Assembly: GCF_000826545.1 (NCBI RefSeq)
Contig: NZ_CDME01000011.1
Location: 81,001-145,000 of the forward strand
DNA length: 64,000 bases
Reading direction: 5' to 3'
Origin: Kibdelosporangium sp. MJ126-NF4
Lineage (GTDB): Bacteria > Actinomycetota > Actinomycetes > Mycobacteriales > Pseudonocardiaceae
The notes under the pieces are model-generated. The model did not search any database. It had not been told where the DNA came from and worked only from the letters and a program-made list of their open reading frames with translations. A program made the position numbers and the translations under genes. Positions 43,363 to 51,726 of the stretch are shown in pieces (position 1 is the first letter of the stretch; each line of letters opens with the position of its first letter).

Positions 43363-44004
43363 CTAGGTGGTGGCCGCCTTGTGCAAGGGACGCGTCGTCG
43401 CTGCACGCTTGGCGTCGCGGTTCCAGCTGAACCAGCCCCAGATCACCAGTGCGGCGAAGACCGTGTAGACCAATGCGCTGAAGTAGAGGCCCGAGTCGAT
43501 CTGGAGCGGCACGCCGACCGCGTCCACAGCCAGCCACACCAGCCAGAACTCGAGCAGGCCCCGGCCCTGCAGGGCGAAGGCGATCACGGTGCCGACGAAG
43601 ATCCCGGCGTCCCGCCACGGCGCCCATGAGGCGTCGAGGGCGTCCAACAGCAAGGCCATGCCCACGGTTCCCACCGCGAGGGCGCCGATCGTCACGAGGA
43701 TCTCGGTGACGGTCGAGCGGCGGACGACCACGCCGAACACCGGGTCACGGCGGCGGGTCCACGCCCACCAGCCGTAGACGCTGATCAGCAGGATGACCAC
43801 CTGCCTGGACGCGAGACCGCCGAGGTGCGCGGAGACGTACACGCTGAACAGCAGGACAGTTGCCGCAACCTGCACGGGCCACGTCCAGAGGGTGCGGTAC
43901 TTGGCGAGGAACACCACCGCGAGTGCGCAGACCTGACCGATCAGTTCCGCCAACGAGATCCACTGGCCCAACACGGTGACACCGTGTTCCAGAAAGAACC
44001 GCAC
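43363..44004 (-). CDS. pnuC: PnuC-family nicotinamide riboside transporter
   Basis: A 213-residue membrane protein with about seven helices that imports nicotinamide riboside (or a related vitamin) by facilitated diffusion. The C-terminal signature LLEFWLVWLAVDAVGVPL with SGLYFSALVYTVF is typical of PnuC. GTG 44004 is chosen because AAGGAGG stands five bases before it; the longer frame has no sense upstream. It is 38 bases after the NDH-2 gene on the same strand, so a precursor importer is co-transcribed with an enzyme that oxidises NADH. The exact vitamin cannot be told from sequence. Confidence 0.85.
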   Translation of the reverse strand: MRFFLEHGVTVLGQWISLAELIGQVCALAVVFLAKYRTLWTWPVQVAATVLLFSVYVSAHLGGLASRQVVILLISVYGWWAWTRRRDPVFGVVVRRSTVTEILVTIGALAVGTVGMALLLDALDASWAPWRDAGIFVGTVIAFALQGRGLLEFWLVWLAVDAVGVPLQIDSGLYFSALVYTVFAALVIWGWFSWNRDAKRAATTRPLHKAATT

Positions 44005-44042
44005 CCGATCCTCCTTGCCCCAGTACTCCTGCCAGAACAGTG

Positions 44043-45365
44043 CTACTGGGTCCGGCTGTTCCGCGCCAGGGTGTGAGCTGTCTCTCGTACCACGACCTCC
44101 CAGTCCCGGCGCGGGTCCTGGATCTGGCCGAGTGACACGATCTCGCGCCGCGACAGTAGTACTGTGCACCAGTCGAGCATCACTCGTAGCTTGCGGCCCG
44201 CGGTGGGCACACGGCTCCAGTGGTACGCGCGGTGCATCAGCCACGCGGGCCAGCCCCGCAACCGGATCCCGTACACCTGGGCGACGCCCTTGTGCAGGCC
44301 GAGGCTGGCCACCGAACCGACGTGCTTGTGCCGGTACGGCTTCTCCTTCCCGCCGCGCATCGACGCGACGATGTTGTCCGCCAGCACTTTCGCCTGGCGG
44401 ACGGCGTGCTGCGCACTCGGCGTGCACAGCGCGCCCTCCCCCGACAGGTCCGGCACCGCCGCGCTGTCACCCGCGCCCCAGACGCCTTGCAGCCCCCTAG
44501 CCCGCAAGGTTTCCGTGCAGATCAGCCGACCCCGGTAGTCGATCGGCATCCCCGAGCGCATCGCCAGCGGGTTCGCCTTCACCCCGGCGGTCCAGACCAC
44601 GGTGTCGGCGTCGAACGCCGTCCCGTCCGACAGCTCGACGTGCCCGTCGACCATCGACACCAGCTTGGTGTTCAGCTTGACCTCCATGCCGCGTTTGGTC
44701 AGCCTGCGGATGGTGTAGTCCGACATCGACGCGCTGATCTCCGGCAGTATCCGGTCGGCCGACTCGACGAGCACCCATCGCATGTCCGAAGGAGACAGTC
44801 CCTTGTGGACGCGCATGGCGTAGCGGGCCATGTCCTCGAGCTCACCGAACACCTCGACGCCCGCGTACCCGCCACCGACCACGACGAACGTCAGCGCGCG
44901 CTGTTTGCGCTCCGGTGTGCTCGACGCGACGTCCAGCCGCGACAGGACGTGGTTGCGCAGGTAGATGGCCTCGCCGACAGTGCCGAAACCGATACCCGAC
45001 TCGGCCAGACCCGGGATCGGCAGCGTCCGCGACACCGAACCGGCGGCCATCACGAGGATGTCGTACGGCATCGACGTCGGCAGGCCCTCAGCCGGGACGA
45101 CCGTCGCGACCTTCCGCTCGTGGTCGATCCCGGTGACCTTGCCGGTCACGACCGTGCATCCCGGCAGCACCCGCCGCAACGGCACCACCACGTGCCGCGG
45201 CTCGACCGACCCGGCGGCGGCCTCCGGCAGGAACGGCTGGTAGGTCATGTTCGGCTGCGGGTCGACGACCGTCACGGTCGCCTCACCGGCACGGAGTTTC
45301 CTCTGCAGACGAATGGCGGTGTACATCCCGACATACCCGCCACCGACGATCAGGATGTGTGTCAT
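44043..45365 (-). CDS. Type II NADH dehydrogenase (NDH-2)
   Basis: A 440-residue FAD flavoprotein that passes electrons from NADH to menaquinone without pumping protons. Two dinucleotide motifs are seen: GGGYVGMYTAIRL at the start (FAD) and VVGGGYAGVEVFGEL near residue 165 (NADH), plus GVWGAGDSAAVPD for FAD and CTPSAQHAVRQAKVLADNI. The C-terminal amphipathic region (GIRLRGWPAWLMHRAYHW) is the membrane-contact part. Actinobacteria often carry more than one ndh. Start ATG 45365. It is followed by pnuC and divergent from fasR. Confidence 0.92.
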   Translation of the reverse strand: MTHILIVGGGYVGMYTAIRLQRKLRAGEATVTVVDPQPNMTYQPFLPEAAAGSVEPRHVVVPLRRVLPGCTVVTGKVTGIDHERKVATVVPAEGLPTSMPYDILVMAAGSVSRTLPIPGLAESGIGFGTVGEAIYLRNHVLSRLDVASSTPERKQRALTFVVVGGGYAGVEVFGELEDMARYAMRVHKGLSPSDMRWVLVESADRILPEISASMSDYTIRRLTKRGMEVKLNTKLVSMVDGHVELSDGTAFDADTVVWTAGVKANPLAMRSGMPIDYRGRLICTETLRARGLQGVWGAGDSAAVPDLSGEGALCTPSAQHAVRQAKVLADNIVASMRGGKEKPYRHKHVGSVASLGLHKGVAQVYGIRLRGWPAWLMHRAYHWSRVPTAGRKLRVMLDWCTVLLSRREIVSLGQIQDPRRDWEVVVRETAHTLARNSRTQ

Positions 45366-45476
45366 AGGAGAAGCGTGCTCCCGACGGCCACGCCGAGAAC
45401 TCCCCTGAGCGACCAGGCTTGCTCCCTCCCCAGCGGGATCCGCACCCAGGACCTTCGTCCCACACGATAGGGGGAC

Positions 45477-45509
45477 ATGAGTGGCATCTCGATCAAGAAC
45501 AGTCCATAG
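45477..45509 (+). CDS. Possible 10-residue leader peptide
   Basis: A tiny frame, ATG 45477 to TAG 45507-45509, coding MSGISIKNSP, with GGGGAC just before the ATG. It stands 162 bases before the fasR start and 28 bases before a strong hairpin. This layout recalls a leader-peptide attenuator or the tail of a small RNA. The evidence is thin and the frame may be chance. Confidence 0.25.
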   Translation: MSGISIKNSP

Positions 45510-45537
45510 TGGATCTACCGGTGGGGACCGGGGAGAA

Positions 45538-45576
45538 GGCCCCTGGAGCGCAGCGCACCACTACGCTCCAGGGGCC
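45538..45576 (+). terminator. Strong hairpin in the fasR leader
   Basis: Perfect 13-bp stem GGCCCCTGGAGCG / CGCTCCAGGGGCC with a 13-base loop, followed by ATTTACC. It lies between divergent genes (NDH-2 and fasR), where no protein gene needs a terminator. It may end a short leader or small RNA, or attenuate fasR. Confidence 0.6.
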
Positions 45577-45638
45577 ATTTACCTCTCTGGACCAGCACTG
45601 TGTGCGGGCGGTCTTGTCCTTCGTGTCAAGCTGTCAGG

Positions 45639-46847
45639 ATGAGAGCAGGGGCCATTTCCGCGAAGACGCTCGCCGAGTTGGAACGGGCGTCCGGCAAGCT
45701 CGCGTCGGCCACCCTCGCCGCGATGGACTCGCAGTTCCCGTGGTTCAGCCGGATGCCTGCCGACCAGCGCGCGAGTGTGCTGCTGATCGCGCAGTCCGGA
45801 GTGGCCGGGTTCACCGCGTGGCTCAAGGACGACACCGCTTCGCTGCGACTGACCACCGACGTCTTCCGGTCCGCGCCGCGTGACCTGTCCCGCTGGATCA
45901 GCCTGCGGCAGACCGTGGAACTGGTGCGGGTCGCGTTGCAGGTCTTCGAAGGCCAGGTGCCCGACCTCGCCGCCGACGAGAAGGAACGCGCGATCCTCGG
46001 CGAGGCGGTCCTGCGATACGGCCGCGAGGTCGCGTTCGCGTCCGCGATGTCCTACGCCTCCGCCGCCGAGGCCCGTGGCGCGTGGGACGCGCGGCTCGAA
46101 GCGCTCGTCGTCGACGGCATCGTGCGTGGTGACGCCGAGGAGGCCCTGCTGTCCCGGGCCGCCGCGCTGGGGTGGGACCCGGCCGCGGAAGCGACCGTGG
46201 TGGTCGGCAACCGGCCGTCCGACGATCCGCCGACCGTCGTCTACGAGGTACGCAGCCGCGCCGCCCGGTTGGGCCGGGCAGTGCTGTTGAGTGTGCAGGG
46301 CACCCGGCTCGTCGTGGTCCTCGCGGGTCCGACAGACGACCAGCTCGGCGACGAACGCCGTGGCCGGGCGCCGAGCAAGACCGTGCTCGACCGGATCACC
46401 GCCGCGTTCGGCGAGGGCCCGGTCGTCGCCGGGCCGACCGTCGCCAGCCTCGCCGAGGCGCACCGCAGCGCCGCCGACGCGCTGTCCGGGCTGCGGGCCG
46501 TGGTCGGCTGGCCCGCCGCGCCGAGGCCGGTGCGCTCGACGGACCTGCTGCCGGAACGGGCGCTGGCCGGTGACCCGGAAGCGGAGTGGCAACTGGTCGA
46601 CCGGGTGGCGCGCCCGCTGGAAGAGGCGACGGGCTCGCTGCTGGAGACCGTGGACACCTACCTGGAAGTCGGCGGCGTGCTGGAAACATGCGCGCGGCAG
46701 CTGTTCGTGCACCCGAACACGGTTCGCTACCGTCTGCGCCGGGTCGCCGAGCTCACCGGGCGCAACGCCAACGATCCACGGGATTCGCTGGTACTTCGGG
46801 TGGCGTTGGCGGTCGGGCGCTTGGCCAGGGCACGGGGGTTGTGGTAA
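45639..46847 (+). CDS. fasR: FasR-type PucR-family regulator of fatty acid synthesis
   Basis: A 402-residue activator. The N-terminal half (LAELERASGKLASATLAAMD ... WFSRMPADQRASVLLIAQSGVAGF) is the FasR sensory part that binds long-chain acyl-CoA in mycobacteria; the C-terminus is a PucR/CdaR helix-turn-helix (LEVGGVLETCARQLFVHPNTVRYRLRRVAELTGRN in part). In Streptomyces and mycobacteria this gene precedes and activates the fatty acid synthesis genes, as its place before fabD-fabH-acpP-fabF implies here. ATG 45639 is taken as start from the family N-terminus; a clear ribosome site is lacking. Confidence 0.9.
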   Translation: MRAGAISAKTLAELERASGKLASATLAAMDSQFPWFSRMPADQRASVLLIAQSGVAGFTAWLKDDTASLRLTTDVFRSAPRDLSRWISLRQTVELVRVALQVFEGQVPDLAADEKERAILGEAVLRYGREVAFASAMSYASAAEARGAWDARLEALVVDGIVRGDAEEALLSRAAALGWDPAAEATVVVGNRPSDDPPTVVYEVRSRAARLGRAVLLSVQGTRLVVVLAGPTDDQLGDERRGRAPSKTVLDRITAAFGEGPVVAGPTVASLAEAHRSAADALSGLRAVVGWPAAPRPVRSTDLLPERALAGDPEAEWQLVDRVARPLEEATGSLLETVDTYLEVGGVLETCARQLFVHPNTVRYRLRRVAELTGRNANDPRDSLVLRVALAVGRLARARGLW

Positions 46848-46970
46848 CCAGCACAGCAGGCAGCGGTCTTGATGGACACAGTGACGCACTTAACGTGCGC
46901 CCCGCACTCGGTGACAACCGTTCACACCGACAACGTTTTCCCGTTTCAGCCCGTCATCGCCCGGTAACAG

Positions 46971-46987
46971 TTGTAGACACACTACAA
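46971..46987. promoter_or_regulatory. Inverted repeat upstream of fabD
   Basis: A perfect 6-bp repeat TTGTAG-ACACA-CTACAA about 70 bases before the fabD start, in a locally AT-rich stretch. It is the best visible candidate for a FasR site or part of the fab promoter. Confidence 0.45.
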
Positions 46988-47055
46988 ATTCCATGGACAG
47001 ACTTGGTGACTGGCGGCATCCCGGCGGCCAGCCGCCGGAGTGTTCAGTACAGGGT

Positions 47056-47976
47056 GTGATCGCGATACTCGCCCCTGGCCAGGGCTCCCAGACTCCCGGA
47101 ATGCTGACACCGTGGCTCGAGCTTGACGGTGCCGAGGAGCGCCTCGCGGCCTGGTCCGAGCGCGCGGGCCTGGACCTGCGCAGGCTGGGCACGACGGCCG
47201 CCGCCGAGGAGATCGTCGACACCTCGGTGACGCAGCCGCTGGTCGTCGCGGCCGCGCTGCTGGCACAGGCCGAGCTCGAGAAGCGGTTCACGCTCCCCGA
47301 CGACACCGTCGTAGCGGGCCACTCGGTCGGTGAACTCGCCGCAGCCGCGGTCGCCGGTGCGTTCAGCGCCGACGAAGCCGTGGGCCTCGCCGCCGTGCGT
47401 GGCCGTGAGATGGCCGCCGCGTGCGCGCTGCACCCGACCAGCATGACCGCGCTCCTGGGCGGCGACCGCCAGGCAGTGCTGGACAAGATCGCCGAGTACG
47501 GCGTGACACCGGCCAACCAGAACGGCGCGGGCCAGATCGTCGCCGCCGGTGACAAGGAAGCGCTGGAGCGCCTCGTCGCCGACCTGCCGGACGGTGTGAA
47601 GTACCGTGCGCTCAAGGTCGCCGGTGCGTTCCACACGAAGTACATGGCGCCTGCGCAGGACGCCCTGCGCGCGTACGCCGGCTCGGTCCCCACCAAGGAC
47701 CCCGTCCGGACGTTGCTGTCGAACGCCGACGGCGGCGTGGTGGACACTGGTACGGAGACCCTGACCAGGCTGGTCGACCAGCTGACCCGGCCGGTGAAGT
47801 GGGACGCCTGCATGGCGACCATGGGCGAGCGCGGAGTCACGGCGGTCGTGGAACTGCCGCCCGCGGGCGCACTGGTCGGTCTGATCAAACGGGAACTGCC
47901 GTCCGTGGCACGGATCCGGCTCAAGACCCCGGCGGACTTGGACTCCATCGCGGAGTTCGTGGAGGGCAGCAAGTGA
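47056..47976 (+). CDS. fabD: Malonyl-CoA:ACP transacylase FabD
   Basis: A 306-residue enzyme that loads malonyl from CoA onto ACP, supplying the FAS-II cycle. Key motifs are LAPGQGSQ (oxyanion Gln), nucleophile GHSVGE (Ser near residue 92), the Arg in VRGREM and catalytic His in GAFHTKYM. GTG 47056 gives the usual N-terminus VIAILAPGQGSQ; the upstream open frame is not fabD-like. The stop overlaps the fabH start (GTGA). First gene of the fabD-fabH-acpP-fabF operon behind fasR. Confidence 0.96.
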   Translation: MIAILAPGQGSQTPGMLTPWLELDGAEERLAAWSERAGLDLRRLGTTAAAEEIVDTSVTQPLVVAAALLAQAELEKRFTLPDDTVVAGHSVGELAAAAVAGAFSADEAVGLAAVRGREMAAACALHPTSMTALLGGDRQAVLDKIAEYGVTPANQNGAGQIVAAGDKEALERLVADLPDGVKYRALKVAGAFHTKYMAPAQDALRAYAGSVPTKDPVRTLLSNADGGVVDTGTETLTRLVDQLTRPVKWDACMATMGERGVTAVVELPPAGALVGLIKRELPSVARIRLKTPADLDSIAEFVEGSK

Positions 47977-48950
47977 GCAGCGCGCTCAACATCGCGACCG
48001 GACCGGCCGGCAGCCGGATCCTCGGCGTCGGCAGCTTCCGGCCGGAGCGGATCGTCACCAACGACGAGCTGTCAGAGCGGATGGACACCACCGACGAGTG
48101 GATCCGCACCCGCGTCGGCATCGTCGAGCGCCGGTTCGCCGGACCGGACGAATCGCTTGTGGACATGGCGGTCGCCGCGGGCACGCGGGCGATCGAGGAC
48201 GCGGGCCTGCAGCCATCCGATGTGGACACGGTGATCGTCGCGAACTGCACGATGCCGTCGCCGATCCCGAACGCGGCGGCGCAGGTCGCCGACCGGGTCG
48301 GGGTCAAGGCCGCCGGCGCGTTCGACCTGAACGCCGCGTGCGCCGGGTTCTGCTACAGCCTGGCGACCGCGTCGGACCTGATCCGCTCCGGCTCGGCGGG
48401 CCGGGTGCTGGTGATCGGCGCGGAGAAGCTGACCGACTGGGTCGACCCGGACGACCGGGCGAACGCGATCATCTTCGCCGACGGCGCCGGTGCGGCCGTC
48501 GTCGGGCCGTCCGACCAGCCGGGCATCGGCCCGGTCGCGTGGGGCAGCGCGGGCGACCTGGTCGACATGATCTACAACCGGGACAACCGCTACATCTACC
48601 AGGAAGGCCAGACGGTCTTCCGGTGGGCCACCACCCAGATCGCGCCGATCGCGTTGCGCGCGCTGGAACTGGCGGGCCTGCAGCCGTCCGATGTGGACGC
48701 CCTGATTCCGCACCAGGCGAACCTGCGGATCGTCGAGGCGATCGCGAAGCGGCTGCGCAAGGAAGGCGCGCGGGAGAAGATGGAGGTGGCCGACGACATC
48801 ATCTACACCGGCAACACCTCGTCGGCGTCGATCCCGATCGCGCTGGACCACATGCGCAAGGCCGGCCGGGTCAGCACGGGTGACGTGCTGCTCATGGTCG
48901 GTTTCGGCGCCGGGCTGTCCTACGCGGGGCAGGTCGTGATCAGCCCGTAG
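47973..48950 (+). CDS. fabH: 3-oxoacyl-ACP synthase III FabH
   Basis: A 325-residue ketosynthase that starts each fatty acid by condensing an acyl-CoA primer with malonyl-ACP. The Cys-His-Asn triad is visible: NAACAGFCYS (Cys), ALIPHQANLRI (His) and YTGNTSSASIP (Asn). In actinomycetes FabH prefers branched primers from Val, Leu or Ile. GTG start overlaps the fabD stop by four bases. A GC-rich hairpin follows before acpP. FabH within the cluster follows the Streptomyces pattern; mycobacteria lack it here. Confidence 0.96.
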   Translation: MSSALNIATGPAGSRILGVGSFRPERIVTNDELSERMDTTDEWIRTRVGIVERRFAGPDESLVDMAVAAGTRAIEDAGLQPSDVDTVIVANCTMPSPIPNAAAQVADRVGVKAAGAFDLNAACAGFCYSLATASDLIRSGSAGRVLVIGAEKLTDWVDPDDRANAIIFADGAGAAVVGPSDQPGIGPVAWGSAGDLVDMIYNRDNRYIYQEGQTVFRWATTQIAPIALRALELAGLQPSDVDALIPHQANLRIVEAIAKRLRKEGAREKMEVADDIIYTGNTSSASIPIALDHMRKAGRVSTGDVLLMVGFGAGLSYAGQVVISP

Positions 48951-48956
48951 ACTCCC

Positions 48957-48978
48957 GCCGGGCGCGTGCGCGCCCGGT
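48957..48978 (+). terminator. Hairpin between fabH and acpP
   Basis: A 10-bp G+C stem (48957-48966 with 48969-48978, one G-T pair) just after the fabH stop and 34 bases before the acpP start. It could partly stop transcription or protect a processed acpP message. Confidence 0.5.
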
Positions 48979-49012
48979 GGCATGGATTCAACAAGACTAG
49001 AAAGGGAAATCG

Positions 49013-49255
49013 ATGGCGAACGAAGAGGTCCTGTCAGGTCTCGCTGACATCGTCGAAGAGGTCGCGGGCGTGGCCAAGGACGACGTCACCGTCGAGAAGT
49101 CCTTCGTGGACGACCTGGACATCGACTCGCTGTCCATGGTGGAGATCGCCGTGCAGGCAGAGGACAAGTTCGGGGTCAAGATCCCGGACGACGAGCTGGC
49201 GAACCTCAAGACGGTCGGCGACGCGGTCGACTACATCACCAAGAACACCGTGTGA
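49013..49255 (+). CDS. acpP: Acyl carrier protein AcpP
   Basis: An 80-residue acidic carrier protein that holds growing acyl chains on a 4'-phosphopantetheine arm. The attachment site is Ser in IDSLSMVEI (near residue 40). The rest is the four-helix ACP fold with many Asp and Glu. AAAGGGAAA stands before ATG 49013. Hairpins flank the gene on both sides, fitting the need to make ACP in large excess over the enzymes of the same operon. Confidence 0.97.
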   Translation: MANEEVLSGLADIVEEVAGVAKDDVTVEKSFVDDLDIDSLSMVEIAVQAEDKFGVKIPDDELANLKTVGDAVDYITKNTV

Positions 49256-49259
49256 GACG

Positions 49260-49305
49260 CGCCGACGTTTCCGCCTCCAGCAATCCTGCTGGGGCGGCGT
49301 CGGCG
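49260..49305 (+). terminator. Long hairpin between acpP and fabF
   Basis: Outer stem CGCCGACG / CGTCGGCG (49260-49267 with 49298-49305) and inner stem built from CCGCC and CCAGCA pairing with TGCTGG and GGCGG. It begins five bases after acpP and ends 22 bases before fabF. It is a likely partial terminator or RNase barrier. Confidence 0.6.
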
Positions 49306-49327
49306 AGCGACTAGGGCGGAGAGGGAA

Positions 49328-50557
49328 TTGAGTAACGACATCGTCATCACCGGGCTGGGCGCGACCACACCGCTCGGCGGCGACGTGGTGTCCACATGGG
49401 ACGCCCTGCTCGCCGGTAAGAGTGGCGTGTCCATACTTGAGGCCGACTGGGTCACCGCCTTCGGGCTGCCGACCCGGATCGCCGCCCAACTCGCGGTTGA
49501 CCCGGCCGAGGTGCTGCCCAGGGTCGAGGCTCGCAGGCTGGACCGCTGCGAACAGGTCGCGGTGATCGCGTCCCGGCAGGCATGGGCCGACTCCGGGCTG
49601 AGCGCCGACTCGGTCGATCCCGAACGGCTCGCCGTGATCATCGGCACCGGTATCGGCGGCGCGAACACCCTGCTCAACCAGGACGACCTGCTGGAAGGTC
49701 CTGGCCTGCGCAAAGTCTCACCGCTGACCGTGCCGATGCTGATGCCCAACGGCCCGGCCGCGCACGTCGGCATCGAACTGAAGGCCCGTGCCGGTGTGCA
49801 CGCGCCCGTGTCGGCCTGCGCGTCCGGCGCCGAGGCGATCGCGTGGGCGTTCCGGATGCTGCGCTCCGGTGAGGCCGACGTGATCGTGGCCGGTGGCGCG
49901 GAAGCCGCGATCGCCGGGATCACCATGGCCGGTTTCTGCCAGGCCCGCACGATGAGCACCAACAACGACGAGCCGACCAAGGCCTCACGCCCGTTCGACG
50001 TGCACCGCGACGGGTTCGTCCTCGGCGAGGGCGCCGGGATCATGGTCCTGGAAACCGAGGAACACGCCAAGGCACGCGGCGCCAAGATCTACGGCAAGCT
50101 GGCCGGTGTCGGCACCAGCTCCGACGGCTACCACATCACCGCGCCGGACCCGGAGGGCGCCGGGCAGGCACGGGCCATCACCACGGCACTGCGCACCGGC
50201 GGCATCGACCCGGCCGACGTCGGGCATGTCAACTGCCACGCCACGTCCACCTCGGTCGGTGACGTGACCGAGACGGTCGCGATCCGCAAGGCCATCGGTG
50301 AGCACCCGATCCTGACCGCCCCCAAGGGTTCCTTCGGGCACCTGCTCGGCGCGGCCGGAGCGGTCGAGGCGATCGTCACCGTACTGTCCATTCGCGACAG
50401 TGTGATTCCGGCGACGCTCAACCTGGAGGAGCTCGACCAGGGTGTCGTGCACGACGTGGTCGCGGGCGAGCCGCGCAAGGTCGACCTCAAGGCCGCGGTG
50501 AACGACTCGTTCGGCTTCGGCGGGCACAACGTGGCGCTCGCCTTCACCTCCGTGTAA
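49328..50557 (+). CDS. fabF: 3-oxoacyl-ACP synthase II FabF
   Basis: A 409-residue condensing enzyme that elongates acyl-ACP with malonyl-ACP. The Cys-His-His triad is present: VSACASGAEA (Cys), NCHATSTSVGD (His) and GSFGHLLGAAG (His), with the C-terminal NDSFGFGGHN. Family: KAS II, related to mycobacterial KasA. TTG 49328 is supported by GGAGAGGGAA just upstream. It closes the fab operon; a hairpin at 50601 separates it from the nucleoside transporter genes. Confidence 0.96.
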   Translation: MSNDIVITGLGATTPLGGDVVSTWDALLAGKSGVSILEADWVTAFGLPTRIAAQLAVDPAEVLPRVEARRLDRCEQVAVIASRQAWADSGLSADSVDPERLAVIIGTGIGGANTLLNQDDLLEGPGLRKVSPLTVPMLMPNGPAAHVGIELKARAGVHAPVSACASGAEAIAWAFRMLRSGEADVIVAGGAEAAIAGITMAGFCQARTMSTNNDEPTKASRPFDVHRDGFVLGEGAGIMVLETEEHAKARGAKIYGKLAGVGTSSDGYHITAPDPEGAGQARAITTALRTGGIDPADVGHVNCHATSTSVGDVTETVAIRKAIGEHPILTAPKGSFGHLLGAAGAVEAIVTVLSIRDSVIPATLNLEELDQGVVHDVVAGEPRKVDLKAAVNDSFGFGGHNVALAFTSV

Positions 50558-50600
50558 GCGGCCGCAACGGCAGAACACAGGCTTGTAACGATTTCGACTC

Positions 50601-50634
50601 CGAGGGCTGTCCTTCCCACGAAGGGCGGCCCTCG
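50601..50634 (+). terminator. Terminator of the fab operon
   Basis: A 15-base stem (50601-50615 with 50620-50634) with two G-T pairs and a CCAC loop, 44 bases after the fabF stop. Confidence 0.75.
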
Positions 50635-50666
50635 TGTCGTATTTCGACGGTGTAGGTTCCCTGCTC

Positions 50667-51719
50667 ATGCGAACCCGTCTGGTCTCCTTAAGCCTCTTGT
50701 CAGTGGTCGCGCTGGTGGCGACCGGGTGTGCGTCGGAGACGGCCCCACAGGCGCCGTCCAAGAAAGCCGCTCTGGTGATCGCTCAGGGCGGGCTCGGCGA
50801 CGAGTCGTACAACGACCTCGCGATGTCCGGCTTCACCGCGTCCACCAAGGACAAGGGCGTCGAAGGCCAGAAGATCGAGTCGACCGACGTGGTCGCGCAG
50901 GGCGACCAGCTGCTGCGCCGTGCCGCGACGTCCGGCGGCTACGGGCTGGTGATCGACCTGGAGTTCTCGCACGGCGAGATCCTGCCGGGCATCGCCTCGG
51001 CGTACCCGAACGTGCAGTGGGCGTTCCTGAACAACAAGATCAACGGCCCGAACATCGCGTCGGTGCTGTTCGCCGAGCACGACAGCTCGTACCTGGCCGG
51101 TGCGCTCGCGGCGATGATGACCACCCAGACCGGCAACCCGAAGATCAACCCGGACAAGAAGATCGGCGTGATCGGCGGCACCAAGTCGGTCGGCATCGAC
51201 AAGTTCCTGTCCGGCTACATCGAGGGCGCCAAGTCCGTCGACCAGGGCGTCGAGGTGCTCACCGCGTACAGCAACACCTTCGGCGACCCGACCAAGGGCT
51301 CGCAGCTCGCCGAAACCATGTTCCAGCAGGGCGCGGACATCGTGTACGTCGTCGCGGGCGGCACCGGCGCCGGTGTGATCGAGGCGGCGAAGAAGAACAA
51401 CCACTACGCCATCGGCGTCGACGACAACCAGGACAAGCTCGCCCCCGGGTTCGTGCTGACCAGCGTGCTCAAGCGGGCCGACCTGGCCGTGCGCAAGGTC
51501 GTCGAGCTGTACGCGGACGGCAAGTTCCCCGGCGGCCAGGTGATCAACCTCGGCCTCAAGGAGGGCGGCGTCGGCCTGACCGAGTTCGAGTTCACCAAGA
51601 ACGAGATCCCGGAGTCGGTGCGCACCAAGGTCGACGACCTGAAGAAGAAGATCATGGCTGGTGAACTGAAGGTGTGGAACGTGATCGACCAGGGATACCC
51701 CACCTGGCTGAAGGGCTGA
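50667..51719 (+). CDS. BMP-family nucleoside-binding lipoprotein
   Basis: A 350-residue substrate-binding lipoprotein of the BMP (PnrA/BmpA) family, which captures purine or other nucleosides outside the membrane. The lipobox is VALVATGC, so the mature protein starts at Cys about residue 20. The family core shows GGLGDESYNDLAMSG, VIDLEFSHGEILP, IGVIGGTKSVGIDKFLSGYIEGA and GADIVYVVAGGTGAGVIEA. ATG 50667 is chosen from the signal peptide. It is eight bases before the ATPase gene and leads a seven-gene operon of nucleoside uptake and breakdown. Confidence 0.92.
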   Translation: MRTRLVSLSLLSVVALVATGCASETAPQAPSKKAALVIAQGGLGDESYNDLAMSGFTASTKDKGVEGQKIESTDVVAQGDQLLRRAATSGGYGLVIDLEFSHGEILPGIASAYPNVQWAFLNNKINGPNIASVLFAEHDSSYLAGALAAMMTTQTGNPKINPDKKIGVIGGTKSVGIDKFLSGYIEGAKSVDQGVEVLTAYSNTFGDPTKGSQLAETMFQQGADIVYVVAGGTGAGVIEAAKKNNHYAIGVDDNQDKLAPGFVLTSVLKRADLAVRKVVELYADGKFPGGQVINLGLKEGGVGLTEFEFTKNEIPESVRTKVDDLKKKIMAGELKVWNVIDQGYPTWLKG

Positions 51720-51726
51720 TCAGGCG

